Of a stretch of 45,032 nt of DNA, positions 43,274 to 45,032 are shown piece after piece. Under the pieces are notes generated by a model that was not told where the DNA came from, ran no database searches, and worked only from the letters and a program-made list of their open reading frames with translations. The first letter of the stretch is position 1. Every line of letters begins with the position of its first letter. A program made the position numbers and the translations under genes. This DNA is from Nitrospirota bacterium. GTDB lineage: Bacteria > Nitrospirota > Thermodesulfovibrionia > Thermodesulfovibrionales > Magnetobacteriaceae. The stretch is from contig JADFYO010000025.1 in assembly GCA_015233015.1 (NCBI GenBank), positions 1-45,032 of the forward strand, given 5' to 3'.

Positions 43274-43511
43274 CCTTCATGCCTTTGAGGACTTGCAATG
43301 GTGGGTGGAGAAAGACAGAAAGAAAGCCCTGAGGATTATCAGTCTGATCAAAGCTATTCAGCGTGACCCATTTCAGGGACAAGGAAAGCCGGAAAGGTTG
43401 AAACATGAGTTATTTGGCTGCTGGTCAAGACGCATAGACAGGGAGCATAGGATTATCTATGAAGTCTCAGAATCTGCCATCAGAGTTTTGGGCTGTCGAT
43501 ATCACTATTAA
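43254..43511 (+). CDS. YoeB/Txe-family mRNA interferase toxin
   Basis: The protein has 85 residues from TTG 43254 (RSLEFDLHAFEDLQWWVEKD), very close to the 84 residues of YoeB. Family marks are the WW near the start, KRI-like RIISLIKAIQRDPFQGQGKPERLKHEL, then GCWSRRIDREHRIIYEV and the C-terminal CRYHY with the catalytic His and Tyr. YoeB-type toxins cut mRNA at the ribosomal A site. It overlaps its antitoxin gene by 20 bases. Confidence 0.9.
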   Translation: MRSLEFDLHAFEDLQWWVEKDRKKALRIISLIKAIQRDPFQGQGKPERLKHELFGCWSRRIDREHRIIYEVSESAIRVLGCRYHY

Positions 43512-43624
43512 TCCCGACCAACAGGCGCTATACCAAATTAATAATACAGAGAATTAATTGCCGTTCTCATTATGCCATAAGAAACCCTGCCATGAACCCC
43601 AACATAAGGGATAATAAGTATTGT

Positions 43625-43660
43625 GTCCCCGGAATTCCCCGATAAAATTCAGGGGGGGAC
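43625..43660. repeat. Stem-loop between convergent genes
   Basis: GTCCCC (43625-43630) pairs with GGGGAC (43655-43660), and GAATT (43632-43636) pairs with AATTC (43646-43650), forming one interrupted stem. A partial copy of its left side (ATTGTATCCCCCGAAC) follows at about 43670. No T-run is present, so it is more likely an extragenic repeat than a terminator. The remaining parts of 43512-43700 show nothing else. Confidence 0.5.
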
Positions 43661-43700
43661 CAATTCAGGATTGTATCCCCCGAACTCACGAACTTACGTT

Positions 43701-44105
43701 CTATTTCTTTGCTGCTGCGCCTTTGTAAGTGAAATAGCCTTTCCCCGTTTCTAAAGTCACGTTTTCGCCACATGTCACATCTTCGTGAGGAATACGAAGC
43801 CATCTTCCCGATGAATCTATAAAGTTAAAAACATTTTGATGCCGGGCGAGGCCATTCTTATTCAGCATGAATGAGTTTTTCTCCCTCTTTATTCTGATAT
43901 TGTTGTCACAACCTCGCGCCCTTTCATCAGGACAATATTGAACAAGCATCACAATACTTTCGCCTCCAATGATGGTAACAACCCCTGCGTCATCGGCCGT
44001 AACCTGGACTACCGCATTGAATGTTTCAGCGAATGATAACGCCGAGAACAATAATACAGCAATAACAACTACAACGATAGAAAAAATAGAACCTGCTTTT
44101 TTCAT
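43701..44105 (-). CDS. Exported hypothetical protein
   Basis: The protein has 134 residues with a signal peptide (IFSIVVVVIAVLLFSALSFAE, cleaved near residue 27). The mature part is strand-rich and has three Cys (QYCPDERARGCDNN and VTCGEN), possibly forming a disulfide in the periplasm. I do not recognise a family. The Shine-Dalgarno sequence is strong (GGAGGG). The preceding gene on the same strand ends 28 bases upstream, so the two may form an operon. Confidence 0.7.
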   Translation of the reverse strand: MKKAGSIFSIVVVVIAVLLFSALSFAETFNAVVQVTADDAGVVTIIGGESIVMLVQYCPDERARGCDNNIRIKREKNSFMLNKNGLARHQNVFNFIDSSGRWLRIPHEDVTCGENVTLETGKGYFTYKGAAAKK

Positions 44106-44132
44106 GTACCCTCCTTTTTTTTGACTTTCTCA

Positions 44133-44867
44133 CTATCCATACCGGACACATCTTACAAAGCCGTGTCCCTCCTCTTTCTTAATATGAGCAGGAAGACCAA
44201 TTCTAAAATTCATGAATTGCGCTTCACTATCATCATCGCGCTCAGTTGTACTCGACCAGACATGAGGCGGATAATTGTCGGGGAAACCTCCAAATACTGG
44301 ATCTACTGGAGGGCTGTAACTTGTGTCTACCAAGCCTTCCAGTTCGTTTATAGTAGGCAGCCGCCAGTCATCATAACCATCCAGCACAAGGTTTTTGCAA
44401 TACTCCTGAGCTTTAGGCCACGTAAATACTTGGTTTTGAATGGACTTTTGCCAGATGAGCCGGTTACTTTTATCCTGTTTTGCATCAAGGTCACTGCTTG
44501 CATTATCCATCGTTTTCTTTTCCGTCCAGTTACGGTTCCCGACAGCAGATTTCGGCGTTTGATTATGTCGATCTTCTTTTTTGTCCGGCACGCTATCCTC
44601 TTTGGACGGAGGCGCCGATTGATTTATGGTCATGTTTCCCACGATAAACTTTTGGCTATTATAGTAATTCTCTGTATTCTGCGATGTTGAAGGAGAGGCG
44701 TTCTCGGTCGGCATCTCAGCTTTCTGTTTCTTGAATTTCTCAATCACCATTTGCGAAAGAGGTGCACCAATAACAAGGATCAACACTCCGGTAACAACTC
44801 CGATAACAATTTTCTTGATGTATGGTGGCAGTTTCATAATGTCGTCTTTATCGCCTTCCACATCCAT
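44133..44867 (-). CDS. Membrane-anchored DUF1566 protein
   Basis: The protein has 244 residues. One membrane helix lies at about 17-40 (IVIGVVTGVLILVIGAP), followed by a low-complexity Ser/Thr/Asn-rich linker. The C-terminal DUF1566 domain (~135-244) shows LIWQKSI, TWPKAQEYCKNLVLDGYDDWRLPTINELEGLVD, HVWSST and the closing GFVRCVRYG. DUF1566 is a C-type-lectin-like, often surface-exposed fold of unknown role. The real start may be ATG 44837 (MKLPPYIKK). The IS3-type element begins 45 bases upstream, so its promoter may have been altered. Confidence 0.82.
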   Translation of the reverse strand: MDVEGDKDDIMKLPPYIKKIVIGVVTGVLILVIGAPLSQMVIEKFKKQKAEMPTENASPSTSQNTENYYNSQKFIVGNMTINQSAPPSKEDSVPDKKEDRHNQTPKSAVGNRNWTEKKTMDNASSDLDAKQDKSNRLIWQKSIQNQVFTWPKAQEYCKNLVLDGYDDWRLPTINELEGLVDTSYSPPVDPVFGGFPDNYPPHVWSSTTERDDDSEAQFMNFRIGLPAHIKKEEGHGFVRCVRYG

Positions 44868-44911
44868 TCATGGAAAAATTGGGACAGCGACTGCTTTGGG
44901 GATGTCTATAA

Positions 44912-45032
44912 TGGACCCCAAAAACTGGACAACATGTTAAGTTACAGAAAGAGAAGAAAGATGGAGGTCCAAGGATACTATGAAGACGAAATATGCGTCG
45001 GCATTTAAGGCAAAGGTAGCAATAGAAGCGAT
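44912..45032 (+). mobile_element. Left end of an IS3-family insertion sequence
   Basis: TGGACCCCAAAAACTGGACA (44912-44931) is the typical left terminal repeat of IS3-family elements. It is followed 49 bases later by the start of a transposase orfA. The element runs out of the window, so its right end and target duplication cannot be checked. Confidence 0.75.
44980..45032 (+). CDS. IS3-family transposase OrfA, N-terminal fragment (cut by window end)
   Basis: Seventeen codons are present: MKTKYASAFKAKVAIEA. The FKAKVAIEA motif is the start of the helix-turn-helix OrfA of IS3-family elements. AAGGA lies five bases before the ATG and GGAGG a little further up. The truncation is due to the window edge only. 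Confidence 0.75.
   Translation, partial: MKTKYASAFKAKVAIEA

Overview
The window reads as chromosomal DNA from a Gram-negative (diderm) anaerobe or microaerophile. I infer Nitrospirota, or a neighbouring deltaproteobacterial lineage. The reasons are a three-haem c-type cytochrome, class 1B PyrD/PyrK, the Tat system beside an outer-membrane barrel protein, GlnE, and expanded PAS/HisKA_2 signalling. This placement is an inference from gene content; there is no rRNA gene or other decisive marker. No tRNA, rRNA or CRISPR array was seen.

Layout. 1-837 has no gene; it holds a hairpin-rich stretch and a small element (464-713) with 18-bp terminal inverted repeats and a nested long palindrome. 838-7525 (minus) carries a DUF5618-like gene, mutS, a B12-binding-type radical SAM enzyme and uvrB. 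7765-9921 (plus) has an ASCH-domain protein with a C-terminal helical extension and a Ser/Thr kinase fused to a cyclic-nucleotide-binding domain. 10043-11676 (minus) is an AT-rich two-gene operon of unknown function. 11870-12165 is a toxin-antitoxin locus whose toxin is only a stub. 12185-14163 (minus) is barrel protein-tatB-tatC. 14360-18947 (plus) is a housekeeping run: trxA, ffh, rpsP, khpA, rimM, trmD, rplS, rnhB, followed by a polytopic membrane protein. 20245-23188 (minus) is greA-pyrK-pyrD-SAM hydrolase. 23308-23767 is a RelE-type TA module. 23857-26310 contains a small hypothetical gene, a secreted amidotransferase-like protein with an apparent in-frame stop, and ilvE. 26382-29700 (minus) holds the cytochrome, infC, thrS and a small membrane protein.

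29810-37753 (plus) is a signalling island: two HisKA_2 histidine kinases, a REC-GGDEF protein, a REC-GAF protein and a CBS-pair protein, none with a DNA-binding output domain. 37799-42385 (minus) holds glnE and two peptide/nickel-type ABC permeases. 42443-45032 is accessory: an orphan nucleotidyltransferase, a YoeB-type TA module, two exported or membrane-anchored hypotheticals and the left end of an IS3-family element.

The most noteworthy observations are these. Several genes with no Shine-Dalgarno sequence have a promoter whose predicted +1 falls on or within a few bases of the start codon, indicating widespread leaderless transcription. infC almost certainly starts at AUA. A C-terminal domain in the REC-GGDEF protein is internally duplicated. 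Short 18-19 bp tandem duplications sit at the 3' ends of three unrelated genes. The TIR element has a related terminus about 42 kb away.
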